A stretch of DNA of 64,000 nucleotides from Steinernema hermaphroditum (GCA_030435675.1 CM059623.1:14664092-14728091); one strand, 5' to 3'; numbered from the stretch's first letter, positions 23,091-35,713 are shown. The notes: generated from the letters alone by a model not told the origin. A program made the numbers and translations.

Positions 23091-23454
23091 TCAGTGTTCG
23101 AGGGTCAGGTTACCTTTTAAGGACATACATGACTTATCAAAAAACTAAAATAAGTTTACGGCATAACACTTATTATCTCAATTGATATAACGGCATATAG
23201 CGGCATATCTTACCTCCAGGTCCATGCGGATTTCCAGGAATACCCACGATGTGGTACGAAGGTTCATACCCACGTCTTCGGCTAAAACATGTTCCCCACA
23301 GATGCCGATTATTCACCTCCTTAAACCGCGTGAATTTGGGGAAAAAAAAGTGTTTTGGATACCCCGTATCGACAGTACACGAACACGAGCTTATCTACAA
23401 AAATAACTCAAGTGAGTCATATTCTTAGGGAACCTTCCACTATCCCTTTATATT

Positions 23455-24004
23455 GATAAAATTAACCGAACTATCGGAAGGTAAATAAGCTTCTCAGCAG
23501 GCACAGTCAATGAAAATCTGCATTTCTTGAGCGAACTATAGGCTTAGGTCTTCTCAAACAGCTTGTATCTCTTGACAGGATAGGTATTCGGTGAGACCAA
23601 ACGTAGCCTTTTTGTTCGATAATATGAACTATGCTTCACTCGACATATTTATAAAGAAGTCATGAACGAGAATGGGATCGGATAACCGACCCGTGAGATG
23701 GCTGACGGCTGAGTCGGCCGGCCAACCGGTTGAACGGTTGAGACGGATATATGCTGATGCCTATCACTGGTCATGAAGAAAGATTTGACCAAAAAACAAA
23801 GGTGCACTTTTGTAGGTCTATAATGCTCTTTCAGAAGGATAGATTGGTTCAGAAAACGGGCTCTTGTTTACATGTCTCGAGAGTACAAGCGTAGCTCCAC
23901 TTGTTCTCTTCGTAGAACACCACACGGACCGGTTGCAGCATACACTGGTAAAATAAACGGGACTATCAGAAGCTAAATAAGCTTCGCCAACAGGCATAGT
24001 ATAG
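23455..24004. repeat. Diverged direct repeat pair
   Basis: The segment at about 23455-23513 (with AAATAAGCTTCTCAGCAGGC) recurs at about 23948-24004 (with AAATAAGCTTCGCCAACAGGC), about 490 bp apart. Confidence 0.55.
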
Positions 24005-26550
24005 ATAAATAATGGATCTACACTTTGGTATAAAAAGATGCTGATAAAGATCCAAAATCGATCGGATGGTGGCCAGCCAGGACGAAGCCATCCACTTTTG
24101 AACAGTTTTGTTCGATGACGATAATGTGGATCAATTATTTATCTGTACTATACGCTTTTTCTAAGGCTTGTTTAGCTTCTGATATTCCTTTCTGTTTCAT
24201 TATTATATGCTCCTGGCGGTGCGTGTTAACAACCCTATTATAGAATCGTGTGATGTCTGTGGTTTGTGTAATATGAGCGCAATTTTCCAAATTGGAAAGC
24301 AGACCGAAAAAGTACTTTTCCTTGCAAAACAAACGTAGACGCATTCTTTCACAACCATGATCGTAAACGTCCAATTGGCGAATAGTCAAATTCAAATTGG
24401 CGCTATTGACGATAGCCCGATTAATATGTATGGCGCGTGAGTCCTGAATATGGAATACAGACTAGAGACGGTGAAAGTGCAATGGCAACAAAAAATAAGA
24501 GGGCACCGACGGAGACAGAGTTCCCCCCAGGGATGACAAATTGGATGACAATTTGACTGCGGAACAGTGTCCAATAGAAGTTTCTTCTACCCTCGGGCGG
24601 GCATTGTTCTACGTTACCTTCTAATCGTTAGGATGTGAGTTAACTCAGCAATAAGTTGAAATCCATCCTATGATATACGGTAGAATCAGATCTCTGGGGT
24701 GTGTGTGGAAATCTTTTGAATTAGGCTGTCCAGTTATAACCCAGTGATCCTAACAGACCCTTGTTTTTGGAGATCTTGATCCTCGTAGGTATGGGACAAG
24801 CCTGGTCCATTGATCCTAACAAGTCCGAACTCGGACTTGCTTGAATTTCGAGCTCGATTAGGATTAATGGCCTGGTCCACACCTGGATCCTCGTATTACT
24901 TTCACTAAGCCGTAGAATGATTTTTGGGCGCTTGTTATTCACAATTTTTTTCTTGTTCATCAGTTGAACTTTGTGTTTTCGACGTTCTGTTTATTCATCA
25001 CGTAGTTCCGCATGTCTTGAATTTTTTTACAGTATTACACTGGCCCCAGACGGTGTGTTACGAACGGCGATTGAATCTGTCCGGACACATTTTTGTTGTC
25101 AATCAAGGGCTGTAGTACTGTGAGGATGATTGTATCTGGCCGAATGTGGATTCTGATGGACTCTTTAGGTAGGGCAGGTTCATGTTGCTCTTATGGAAGT
25201 CTTCATGACCTCATCGATTGGGGTGGATTGTGAAAAAGCATCTTTCACTGATCTCATATGTGATATAACACAGGCATCAAAGAAGTGATTTTGGAACAGA
25301 TTTCATTCATCTCATCCCAGATTTTGACCGACACTCTATCGGATTTGGACCATCTCCTCTGGTGGTGGTCTCATAGCCAGGTTCTTCGGTTGCGATTTAC
25401 TGATGGCAACAAGGAGGATAACGGATGACAAACATAGATGAAAACAATGAATAAAAGTGCATTGAGAAACTGAGGATCCGAGAGGGGGGGGTGCACAACA
25501 AATCTCTGAAAATGAGATCTTTTTTCCATCAAAAGTAGGATTTTTGATCGACAAAAACCTAACCTCTGAAATGTTCCTGCACGAGTGGGTGGATGAACTC
25601 GGCGATCGCCACGTGAACACATGAGTTCAGTGGGTTCAGCCTTCTTGTCGATCGAAAACCACTCCGTACTACAAAGCCAGCCATTAGCGACCTTACTTTC
25701 TCCGATGTTTTGGTACTACTTGAGCTCTCAAAATAGCTTCGATGAGCGAAATGTTTTCACAACATATGTCAGCGGATTATTTTGGGCTTTAAGAAGGAAA
25801 GCCGTCGTCGCTATCGGGTGCGGATTATGAAGCCGTGGGACTGTTTTTATGGTTGCACTAATCAAGAACGTGTTTCATAAGTCTTCACATGTACTCTTGG
25901 GATACACTCTGAGGCTTCGATACGAAATGACAGCATAGAATCGATGGATACGTGAAGGATTCTGGAGCAGAAGGCCCCTCCGAAGCGGTCGCTGACCTCT
26001 TCGAACCTTGTAGGGTACACGACCACTACGAAAAGCCTATTTTGGTCGCTGCCTATCGCGTGACAGCAGCAGCTCATTAGCCGACTCTATTTCGGGCCAT
26101 TGCGAAATGCCGAAAAATTGCACAAACCGCTGTGTAAACAATGACGCATGCGGCGATCCGTTCGGACGAAAAAGTGACATTTGCAGAGTTTTTGTGGCGG
26201 GGAGGGTATGCGTGGAGGCATTAGTGAAAGGTCAAGTAATCAGCTTACAGAGGAGGATAGCATCGAAGCAGGGAAGACCTAGGGTTATGGAGTGAGGTTG
26301 ACGCAAAAAGTTGCACTTTAAATGAGATTTTCTCGGGAATAGCAGGAAGTAGCATTTAGTTATCTACTTTATGATCTCTTTGAGGAGCGAATCACGTCGA
26401 TGGCTCACAGAGAATGGACCTATTTTTATCCTGAGGCTCTATCCTGGGATATAGCCCGATCTTATGACTTTGGGCGGATTTAAGAACAACGTTATGTCCC
26501 TCGAAGAAACAGAGCGAAGAAAGAGGGAGTGCTTTACGAAAAAGAAGTTC

Positions 26551-26612
26551 GGTCTACAGGTGGAATCGAACTCCGGACCTTTTTGACTACTAACCATATA
26601 CCTTAAAATCCA
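26551..26612 (-). repeat. tRNA-like repeat
   Basis: The minus strand reads GGTATATGGTTAGTAGTC, then GGTCCGGAGTTCGATTCCAC, a box A/box B pair. The region between them is too short for a normal anticodon arm. Confidence 0.5.
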
Positions 26613-26956
26613 GTCAACATTCTTAAATTAATTAAATGGATTCAGGGAACACTGTTTATAGGACTCGAAAGCTGAAATAAACGAGGAAGTGAATGAGATG
26701 TTTACGCCTAGAAGCTGTCTCCACAAAGTGCATGTTTTTCGATGAAGTTATTTATGAACGACTGAATTGAAGATAGACACGCTAGATGCTGTCAGACTGG
26801 GGAACTAACTCGTTTAGAGAGTGGTTGAATGCGATTTTCTAGCGAAAATAGTCGAATCTGAGAATTCTGAACACCCACATTATTGATGGAACTTTGATAT
26901 AGGACTGTCTAAATGGAACGTTACTAAAGTGCCAGAAGGTCGGAGGCCGAGATCAG

Positions 26957-27350
26957 TCCTGCCCACAAAACGCCATAGATGAGGAGCCCATGGCGAAAAG
27001 GATAGAAAGATCAACTACTTGAGGTGAAATGTTACTTGTTCTGGCCACGTTCTATGGATGCGAAATGAGGCAGAGGGCTGTAAACATAATCAGCTTGAAT
27101 AGATTCACAACGCAAGAGAAGCACATGGTTATAATTCATGACCATTTAAAATGGATAGTCCTGTCGACAAACCGCCATAGATGAGGAGCCTATGGTGAAA
27201 CATAATTCTGGCCACGTTCTATGGGTGGGGACTGACGCTGAGGTTGTAACCGGAAGCTTAGCTTGCATTAGAAAGGATAACATCGAAACGCAACAGAAAC
27301 ATATGGTTATGATTCATGACCTCATGACCATTGAGAGTGGATAACTCATG
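26957..27350. repeat. Direct tandem duplication, period about 200 bp
   Basis: CGCCATAGATGAGGAGCC is followed by a CTGGCCACGTTCTATGG segment and a CATATGGTTAT...TTCATGACC segment. The set occurs from about 26957 and again from about 27157. Flanking pieces near 26720 and 27480 also resemble each other, so the duplication may be nested in a larger one. Confidence 0.7.
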
Positions 27351-28254
27351 AAGTTAATACTGAAAAGAATAAAAACACGGGGAGGGGATAAACTTCGATT
27401 GACAAATATGGTTTATCTAGGAACAAGCGATTTTTATAAAAAAAAACGCCGAAATCGAATGAGAACGAATTGACAGCTGAATGTTTACATCCGAAAGCAA
27501 TTCTCGGGAAAGTGCGTGTTTTTCGACAAAAGTTATTTATTCAGAATCGATGACAGAACAGCAATATGTCACTCACTTGTGTCGCTGTTGAATCATTTGA
27601 TTAACCGGGCGAAAGTCGCACCCTTTAGAGGTCATCGGTCAGATTTGGAAAAACAAAAATAGTCGCGAAGTTTGAAGTTTGTGCTGTGAGTGCAGTTTTC
27701 TATATGTATTGTATATTCCGAGACAAGGTCTTCATCTTTCTCGATGATGAGGTGCTAGGCTAACATAGACTTGGATATAGACCTACCCTTTATGACCTTG
27801 ATTCTGAGGAGTTCTTTGCAAAATGACTATGCGAGCACTTACAGGTCGACACGTGCTCCACTCCATTCATCTCGTTCCCGTACATGACAAATGCAAAACT
27901 AGTCAATGGGATAATTGGTGGGAATGGGAATGCGCACTTCGTGTTGCGGAGATCTTAGATGCCAATTTGCGGCATTCGACGTGCTAATGTGTCCGTTAGT
28001 CAACGACAACTTCCGGCTTTGCACATTTTCAAACGAATTGGTAGATAATTCAATAATTGTGTTGATGAAGGCGACTGTCAAAAACGCTGAAAATCACAGA
28101 AAAACTAGAGATCAGAATAAAATAGCATCCGGACCATTCTGGTTTTTACACGATGGGAAACTGCCTAAGTACAACGATAAAAGCCTACTGTGCTAACAGA
28201 GAAAAGTGTGACATGGTACTTGTAGCCTTTGCACTCGCATTTTGTTCAAACTGA

Positions 28255-28320
28255 CACCACGGAGGACCGAACCTCCGACCTTCACCACGGCAGACAAACG
28301 CACTACCAATCAACCAATAA
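28255..28320 (-). repeat. tRNA-Gly(GCC)-derived repeat
   Basis: The minus strand has TTGATTGGTAGTGCG, TTTGTCTGCCGTGGTGAAGG and CGGAGGTTCGGTCCTCC. The loop CTGCCGT and its context resemble the tRNA-Gly(GCC) anticodon arm. The 5-bp T-stem is kept (GGAGG/CCTCC), so it is among the less decayed copies. Confidence 0.6.
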
Positions 28321-29308
28321 AACACCACAGACAGACGTGTTATGAACTACTAGTACTTCCGCTGAGTTGACCATCCGTCTTTAGAAAGGTTCGATATTTT
28401 GACAATTCGACCACAGTAGTCATTTCCGAGATCAGATACATACAGACGTTGACAGATAACTTACTACGATGCAACGGTATCGATCTGAAGTTTTAACCGT
28501 CATACACGCACATATTCCATACAACATCTAATATTCGAGACAAAGCTCCAGGAAATCCTCAACTCCTCGTCCTTCGATCCTCACATCTCCTTATTTCCGA
28601 CTTTTTCATGCAAACTGCACTCGTATACATTATTATCCCTAAAGCGCCAAAGTGCATCTGTTCGCCGAGCGGATTAGGGGACTCGCGCTCTCGCATGTAG
28701 CACCTCAATCGGCTTAGACTATGTTTAGAATGGAGTCAGGATCATATGAAACACGAAAGGATTCGTTTCGGGACGGAGATGTATAGTGCACTATGTATGT
28801 ACATATAGTAATGAGTGGTGAATTCTAGCAGGGAAATGGGTCAAAAAGTCATTGATTTGAGAGTGATTCTGAGAATTTGCCGGATTCGAGTGCACCAAAA
28901 GCAAGGCTATGGTTTTATACTGTTTCGTTCTTCCTAAGCGAGGTCGTTTTGGACACGATTTATGGACAGCATTATCGCCGAACCTATTTCGACATTGTGA
29001 CGTGTATGTTGTTGCCAATAAACAACTTCATTATTACAGCAAATTGGAAGAAAACGGATCCTCAAGCTATCAAAAGGGGTCATCAAAAGGTCATCAAAAG
29101 CATCCACTTTATCCTTGATCTACACCATAACCTCAAAGTGCATATGCGGAGTGAGTCCACTCGTTTGGAGAGCGTTTTAAAGGAACAGAACATCAATGTT
29201 TGTCGATAATCACATTAAGTGTTCCGATCGATGTTCCCGATAGTGCAGAACTGGTTGGTTGGCAGCGATTTGGCGATTGTAAAGTTGGTAAACAACGCAA
29301 AGGACAGG

Positions 29309-30198
29309 TTGGCGAACATTATCTAGCCTCAGCCATCTGACCAACTGGTGGGACCGGGGCTAACCATGTTACTGAGGTACAATCTGGGGATCTTATATAC
29401 ACTTTTATATACAGAATGGACTCTGTGGTTTCTGTTTTCTGGTTGTACTTTGGAAAAATACTCTAAATAGCCCTATTAATGCTGTTTTCCGTCGCTTTAA
29501 AAGTGCTTATCTAAGCCAATACATAGATATGCTTATTGGTCCTATTAGGGTCGAGAACCGACATCTTGGCTCGTGGCTAACCTACGTCACTTCAAGATAC
29601 TTGATTATTCCAGGTTCATCCGAAATGACCGACCGATGAATGGCCTCGTCGAGAGGTTCATGCATCAAGCGTGAATACAGAGAACGTTTTATTTTAGCGC
29701 CAGGCTTAAAGGCTTAGGACCGAAGATTGGGGCGTTGTTTGCGGGGGGAGGGGGGACAATGGCGCTTACTTACGTGGAGAAACATCACATTAGCGGAAGT
29801 ACCGAGAAGAGGAGTGACAAGAAAACACAGATTTGTACTTTCGGTGTTTGATGAAGAATTGGAGACACAACTTCTGGAAGGTGTTTTTGAAAGATGATCC
29901 TGTTCCTGTTCTTGACGGATGTGTCAGAGCCAAAATTTTGAAGGGGAAAACAAGTTTCGAGGGAAGGGCTGGATCAGGGGGCGACCTATCCATATAGACA
30001 CCTTCATTCATGGCCGCCATAAAATCCAATTTCCCAGAAATGTGTCCATCGAAAGAAAGAGGAGAAAGCAGGAAATGTTTACGAGCTTCGCGTCGGCGCA
30101 TATGGAAATGGACACAGATTCGCATTTGATGTCATCCAACCCAATTACCGTAATCGCATCCACAACCCGCTGCATTACTTTGATTACTTCCGCCTTTT
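29309..30198 (-). repeat. Long inverted duplication, copy 2
   Basis: The reverse-complement counterpart of 19320-20201. The minus-strand frame 30125-29790 matches the 111-codon frame of copy 1 except for two adjacent-region residues (RRREAR in place of RRRRAH). Similarity ends abruptly at both sides, which marks the unit boundaries. Confidence 0.85.
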
Positions 30199-30879
30199 AG
30201 CCTCCAATTTTGAGCTTTTATTGCCTTCCACTGCACGATATTTTCTATTTAAAGCGCAACAAACAGTTGCCGCGGCATTCGGCGTGCAGTAATAAACAGC
30301 TGCGCCCCGCGGAGCAGCACAATTGCGGTGACGGGAGGGGTCGGAGTGGAGTTTAAAGGAAACGATTAATTAGCTACGTCTTTGGGTGGCAGGTGATTTA
30401 CAAGCCGAAAAAAGGGAGAAATGGTTAGGGGGATCTTTGGTCTTGAGACGCAATAGGAAGAAGTAAAAAAGTGATATTTGATTGGGGGTTATTTATATCT
30501 TGTATAATAGCTTTCGGCGTAAACAAGCACGTCGTTTAGGAGCCAACTGTTAGATCAGAGGGTGACAGCTGCAGAATACGGTAGAAAAAAACATCGATCC
30601 TTAAGGGTGCTGATTTTATAAATGACGCGTTCTAATGAAGGTATGTCTAAGCCAGGAAGTGTATTCGCTTCGGTTAACACAACCGATCCGAATCGTAATT
30701 TTTGGCTAAGCGGACTAAGTAACCGAAAAAACCGAAATTCAATATTTTTGGTCACAATTCTGGCACCAATTCGTCTCGAACCTAAGCGAATGAAGTGCAT
30801 CTTTGGCCCACCTAAGATTCGTGACCTTCCGCGTCACCAAGATCGCGGCAGATGAGAGGACCTGAAAGCATTCTGCAGA

Positions 30880-31030
30880 CTAGTAGGCATTCAATTTTTG
30901 GCGGATATACTCCAAATAGGCGATCTTTTGGTCGTCGTTGTCGGGAATAAGGTTACCGACGAGCTGAAAGCGGTGGAAGGCATGGAGCCTGCGTGGGTGG
31001 ATACCGTATCCAGGACGGACACGTTGAGAA
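30880..31030 (-). pseudogene. Possible C-terminal exon or gene fragment, unknown
   Basis: The minus strand reads RPGYGIHPRRLHAFHRFQ... and ends DDQKIAYLEYIRQKLNAY before TAG. The residue mix looks protein-like, but no acceptor is seen at its 5' side and a tRNA-like repeat interrupts the upstream frame. I do not recognise the family. Confidence 0.25.
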
Positions 31031-31070
31031 GAACAATTTATGTTTAAGCTATTACGCTGTGGGAGCAGAT

Positions 31071-31150
31071 GTCTCGGTGGTCGAGTGGTAGCGGCCTTGG
31101 CTATCAGTACATTTATTGGGAGTTGGGTTCGAGTTCGAACTCGTTTGAAA
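31071..31150 (+). repeat. tRNA-Ser/Leu-like repeat
   Basis: GTGGTCGAGTGGTAGCGGCC matches the D-arm of class II tRNAs (Ser/Leu type). GTTGGGTTCGAGTTCGAACTC follows as the box B region. The arms between them are not recognisable. Confidence 0.55.
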
Positions 31151-31377
31151 TCCGGAAACGAGTCCGAGTCTCGAGTTTTCGAAGTCATCACTGGCCCTAC
31201 GTTTACAGAGTGTCTAAGAAGTTCTGCACGGCGTAAACATATGCTCCGTATGGATAGAGGTTTGGCTAGGGAGTCAAATGCGCGCCTATCCGTAAGTATC
31301 CATCTGAAAGAGTGTTGAAATAAGAGCTGCGGGAGAACAATAGATAGGCAAGTAGAAATTGGGTGACACCGAATCTT

Positions 31378-31442
31378 CTAATGGTCTCAGTTCAATGGTC
31401 ATAGCTCCTGGCAGACAACGGGCAAGTTCGGATCCCCATGAC
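31378..31442 (+). repeat. tRNA-like repeat
   Basis: GGTCTCAGTTCAATGGTCATAG (box A-like) is followed by GGGCAAGTTCGGATCCCC (box B-like). Confidence 0.45.
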
Positions 31443-32970
31443 CTATTTTTGGTCTTTCCAAATTAGCAATTCAAATTATAAATAAAGATCGTTTTGATGC
31501 TTCGGCCATTGATATCATTCCAGAAAGCATTCAACTTGGCTAAACTCATTCCAAAAGTAAAAATGAAATAAAACTATATTACGAATTTTGACTTTCGCAC
31601 AATACCCGAGCACTCTTCCAGCTTCATCAAACAGCAATGACATTAACCGATTTCTGCACTATCGAATGAGAGATGAATGATTAGATAAACAACAGTTGCG
31701 AGATGTCACGATGAATGTGCGACACTGAAACTCTTCTAATACACGATAGAACAAACATCTGTTCTACTCCTCGATATCTGTCCAGACTTCTAACCCATAA
31801 TCCTAGCCCAATTCTTAGTATTCTAACAAAGCTTCCAAGTATCAACTATTGATAATACCGAGAAAACAATGAAGTTTAATACTTGAAACTAAACATGCTC
31901 CATCCTCAACTCAAAAAGACTCACATCACTTCTTGTCTCATTTGTAGTCGAAAACACGTAAATGAAATTGGCGAAAGTGACGTTCGGCACAGAACCTCTC
32001 CGCGGCGAGAGTAAACAGAAACACTTTTGAGAAAAGCGACTCCTGGGTAAACACTATTCGGTGCTCACGCTCCGTGGACAAATAGCGGATATCGGATGTC
32101 ACTTTGTTGTTTTTGGAATCAGTAAATAGAGCCGGGAAGAGTGAGAATTTGGTAACAACTGTATTGGCACATGAAGCCGCTAATACACAGTGCCGCTTGA
32201 GATAGAATACAAGGAGATAGCGGCTGGAGGTCGTTCGTTTTTAAAATTGTTCTTAAGCTACATTGGACATTTGGAAACCGTAACCCCATGCGACTAAATC
32301 GGACTGAGAGCCGGATTAAGGTTCACAAGGTTCGGATTGCAATATGAAAGGTTGACAACAGGACCAAGTACCCTATCTCTCCAAAGCAGATGCGAGCTCC
32401 GAGGCCGTCCCTCTGAAGTCGTTGGAATCATGAATTCCGGAACCATACGTAATGACCGTATTCATATCAAGCGGCTGGCCATCGCTAATCGAATAAATTC
32501 AAACGACGTCCATCTATATGTGGCGACACCTGCTATAATACTCAATTATCGAGAAAATGAAAAATTCATCTTATTAAGCTAACGCTATAGAATGGGAATT
32601 GATTTATAAATTGTTTGGTTCCAGCTTCGATGATAGCTTCCTTTATGACAGTGAGATTAGCTTTAGCAAGCTTTAGATTAGCAAGGGAACCTTCCAAAGT
32701 ATCCGGCTAAACACGAATGAACGATTGAACGATAGCCGAAAAAATTTGATGCAGTTGACCTTCGGAAAAAGCTTTTTAAAAAGATTTATGAAAGTTATGT
32801 CCAATATTGTGAAGCCTGCCATGAAGGTTTTCTGATCGAATCGGTCAATCGTTTCCGTGTCTAATGCTAAACATCTCCGCACTCTATATGGAGAAAACTA
32901 AAAAAAAGAATGCTTGGGAAGGGGTCCCACCCGACATGGAGAGGTCCCAAACTGTCCCACGCTGGTTCGG

Positions 32971-33044
32971 AATTTGGCAGGGAGATGGATAAAGCAAGAG
33001 GTCTTCATTGGTGCATGGGAGCTGAATTTTCTCCCTGCCAAATT
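32971..33044. repeat. Short perfect inverted repeat (hairpin)
   Basis: AATTTGGCAGGGAGA at 32971-32985 is exactly reverse-complementary to 33030-33044, separated by 44 nt. It could be a small foldback element or an RNA hairpin; nothing else supports a function. Confidence 0.65.
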
Positions 33045-33389
33045 ACCGTGGAACACTTTGAGACCTCCCCTTGTGAGTGCCACTCTATCTTAAGCGGAAA
33101 CTTCGGAGCTTTCCCTTGTCGCTAATGCATTGAAGTGGGCCCTGCATAATTGTAAAAAACTCGAACGACTACTCGCAGAGATTGTTTACTTCCTGTTCCT
33201 GCCGAGAGTGACGAGACCATCGCGAATGCAGCTATGGAACCGGTTCTCATCAAACAGCGCAACTTTCGTTTGAAAGTTGCCGATTGAACTCTTGAGTGGC
33301 AGGAGTGGCAGTGAATGCAAACAGAAGTGGAAGGAAAAGTGAAAGTAGGGGTTGGAAAACTGAAAATACGAGACGTTCCTTGCGCTGGA

Positions 33390-33840
33390 TAACGGTGGAG
33401 GCTCTCATAAACATGTATGTATACGTATCTGATATGTTAATCAAGGAGATATGACTCATTCTTGACTACATACCATTATGAGGATGGTCCCACAGCGATT
33501 AGCCTTACACAGCGTTTTATGGATCATCCTGTATACCCCAGATGGCCGCTACTGTACCCATACACCTCCACCATGCTTGGCCTCATATGACTGTCCATGA
33601 GGATGGTCCCACAGCGATAATCCGTATCTACATCTATGTATATGAGACATTTCTTGCATGGATTCACGGCGGAGACTCTCATCAACTCGTATGCGGATTT
33701 GATGTATTAATCAAGGAGATATGACGCATCCATGACTACGTACAACTATCATACCACACCGCTTTGTAGATCATTCTGTATACCCCTCGCCTATCCTTAG
33801 CCTCATATGACTGTCCATGAGGATGGTCCCATAGCGATCT
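33390..33840. repeat. Complex direct repeats, period about 250-270 bp
   Basis: GGATGGTCCCACAGCGAT occurs at about 33483 and 33602, and with one change at 33821. AATCAAGGAGATATGAC occurs at 33438 and 33708. ATCATCCTGTATACCCC at 33523 recurs with one change at 33770. The order of pieces suggests two incomplete copies of a longer unit. Confidence 0.7.
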
Positions 33841-34104
33841 ACGTCCGTATTCTCTCGTTATGGAATGAAGTGTTTGTAAATCAACTATGAAACAAACAAA
33901 TACATTAGTGTCCAGCGTCTAGACTGATTCGACGCTCTTTTGTGTCTACGATTAAGGATATGATTGTTGATAAAGATGAACCCCACTCGATTGATCGTTC
34001 CCCTCGACACAACATGAGCATCAGAATGTTATTTAAAATCAACGGTTCTACGTGGTTCTTGCAGCAAAATCGTGTTCATCATTTCACAGAAGATTCCATG
34101 TAGT

Positions 34105-34872
34105 TCACTCATCGTCACAATCGTCATAATACTTGTGGACATGTGGAGCTTTGGCCCAATGCATATATTCAGAGGACTTGGTCAAGATTGCGCTATTACA
34201 CAAATAGTAGTGTCCGCTGCCTGAAGGCGTCCAGTTCTTGTTACATCCCGCGTCGGCAAAACGTGATCTGATTTCGGTGCTTTTTTTCGGCCTAAACAGT
34301 ATTTTCAAGGTTTACTATATTCTACACATTTTGCCTACGCTTTAATATTCATTTCGACTGCCATGTTCCCGGGTTTCCACGCAGCCCAGAAGTTACTCCA
34401 CCACGAGTAGACATTAAAATCGAAGAAGTTCGCTTGAAAGCACTGATTGTACTTGTCCTGGTCTAGACGGGAGTACGCCGTGCAGGCATCCTCGATCTCT
34501 TGGAACTCCTCCTTCGATAGGCGCTTTGTCTAAACGTGGCTCAAGAAGGGCAAAGCTGCACGACAGACGAACCACAACTTGCTCGGTGTTTCTTTCCAGA
34601 TTCTCGCCAGCCTTTCCCTTGAGCGCTTTCATTTGCACCCACCATATGAGCTGTCCTGTTTCGTCGACAAAGCCTGGAGATGAAGCCACATCAGCGTCTG
34701 TTCCGGCTCTTTTGCAGTCGGCCGTTCGAACAAAGACCTGTAGGAGAGTGATTCAAGAACGGAAATCTTGGAATACCGCGAGGGTGGCTTCACCACCTTG
34801 ATAGAGCCTATCAAAGGCTGACGAACCGGACACGAACAGGAAGAGGAGAGGCAGCATTCGAAAGATGCTCAT
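34105..34872 (-). CDS. Secreted six-cysteine protein, paralogue B
   Basis: Four exons on the minus strand: 34872-34777, 34737-34573, 34529-34339 and 34291-34105, giving 212 residues. The N-terminus is a signal peptide (MSIFRMLPLLFLFVSGSSAF). The first three exons have exactly the same lengths and phases as the two plus-strand paralogues. The six cysteines align with theirs: TADC, DAC, YNQC, AGC, YLC and a last one near the C-terminus (DDC). Shared motifs are AGTDADV, NLERNTEQVV and the tryptophan-rich YSWWSNFWAAWKPG. The C-terminal tail differs from the others and is acidic. I do not recognise the family. The GTDADV word resembles part of the PLAT/LH2 domain, but the rest does not clearly fit. 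Confidence 0.8.
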
Positions 34873-34936
34873 GTTGAAAATGAAGATTTTTCTTGCTGAT
34901 ACGTTTTTAAACGTCTATAATTGAAATCATCAATTC
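34873..34936 (-). promoter_or_regulatory. Promoter block shared by the six-cysteine genes (gene B)
   Basis: The minus strand upstream of the ATG reads GAATTGATGATTTCAATTAT, then TTTAAAAACG and an A-rich leader. This is the diverged equivalent of the blocks before paralogues A and C, with a GATA-like TTGAT(A/G) word and a TATA-like TAAAAAC at the same distances. Confidence 0.5.
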
Positions 34937-35276
34937 AAAATTTGCAGGAATGTTGCCTACGCATCCCAAAATGCAATAAAATTTGAACTGTATCCGAGAC
35001 TTCTTTTTCGTCCCCTAACTCCCCCACTCATGAATAATAAATTTCCGTCTGCGTCGTTCGACTTCTTAGTCGGATGGGAATGTCCCTGTTCGGGATCAAG
35101 ACAACTCATAGCGCAACAAAATTTGAGCTGTATAGGAGTCTTATCTGTTTTCTCTCTTTCAGTTTTATCCGAGCCGGAATTGCAGCCGATTCCAACCCAA
35201 AGCCCGGTGTTGATGGATAACAAAAAAAATATATATAAAAAGTATGGTTGTGATGAAAAAGAAAAAAGGAACAGCT

Positions 35277-35345
35277 TCTGTGGGGGTCGAACCCTAGCTC
35301 GTAAACTAGCGTACCAGAGCATTACCCCTCAACCACACAGATACA
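35277..35345 (-). repeat. tRNA-like repeat with partly paired acceptor stem
   Basis: The minus strand begins TCTGTGTGGTTGAGGGGTAATGC, carries CTAGGGTTCGACCCC, and ends CCACAGA. The ends pair (TCTGTG with CACAGA), as in a tRNA acceptor stem, but the anticodon arm does not form a 5-bp stem with a 7-nt loop. It lies between two divergent six-cysteine genes. Confidence 0.5.
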
Positions 35346-35644
35346 TCGTACATTCGGAATTTCAACCTACTGGTGGTCACTGCCGCTTTTTTCGTCGCTC
35401 TCATTATTAGAGTCAGCATGCAGATTACTTCCGATTTGAAGCTGTTGGAAACGTTCTCGTGCGCCTATTTCTGTGGCCATTGCTGTACATATATGACGAA
35501 GTTTTGTGGATAATGAACGGGTGAAGAACCGAAACCGGCAGTGTGACACTTTCTTCTTCGCATCCTAAGACGCTTCCAGGCATGAACGGGGAATAATGCA
35601 GCAGACGGTCGCAACGGCCAGTCTTCGAATCCTAAGACGCATAC

Positions 35645-35713
35645 CCCGAATTGATAGCTTCCATTATATGTGGCTAAAAACGCGTGGGCACAGAAGAAAT
35701 CTTCACTTTCGGG
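35645..35713 (+). promoter_or_regulatory. Promoter block shared by the six-cysteine genes (gene A)
   Basis: CCCCGAATTGATAGCTTCC, then ATTATATG, GGCTAAAAACGCGT and a short leader up to the ATG. It is nearly identical to 40841-40910 before paralogue C. Upstream, the word CTTCG(A/C)ATCCTAAGACGC occurs twice here (about 35560 and 35625) but once before gene C. A GATA-type site and TATA-like TAAAAAC are the candidate elements. Confidence 0.55.

Larger units (their letters stand above)
17663..34104. other. Gene-poor, repeat-rich region
   Basis: About 16 kb in which no exon chain can be defended. Open frames are short, mostly without ATG, and do not resemble known proteins. The content is dispersed tRNA-like repeats, diverged direct duplications, one large inverted duplication and one CpG-rich island, listed separately. 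A minus-strand open segment at 24135-24395 lacks an ATG and is not recognised. Confidence 0.55.

Noticed and set aside
24135..24395. 86-codon minus-strand ORF
   Set aside because: There is no ATG, no recognised family and no supporting splice sites.
28877..29209. 110-codon plus-strand ORF
   Set aside because: It has no ATG start, its composition is not persuasive, and it overlaps the flank of the inverted duplication.
35277..35345. Functional tRNA gene on the minus strand
   Set aside because: The ends pair and box B is good, but the anticodon arm does not form a 5-bp stem with a 7-nt loop, so I treat it as a tRNA-like repeat.
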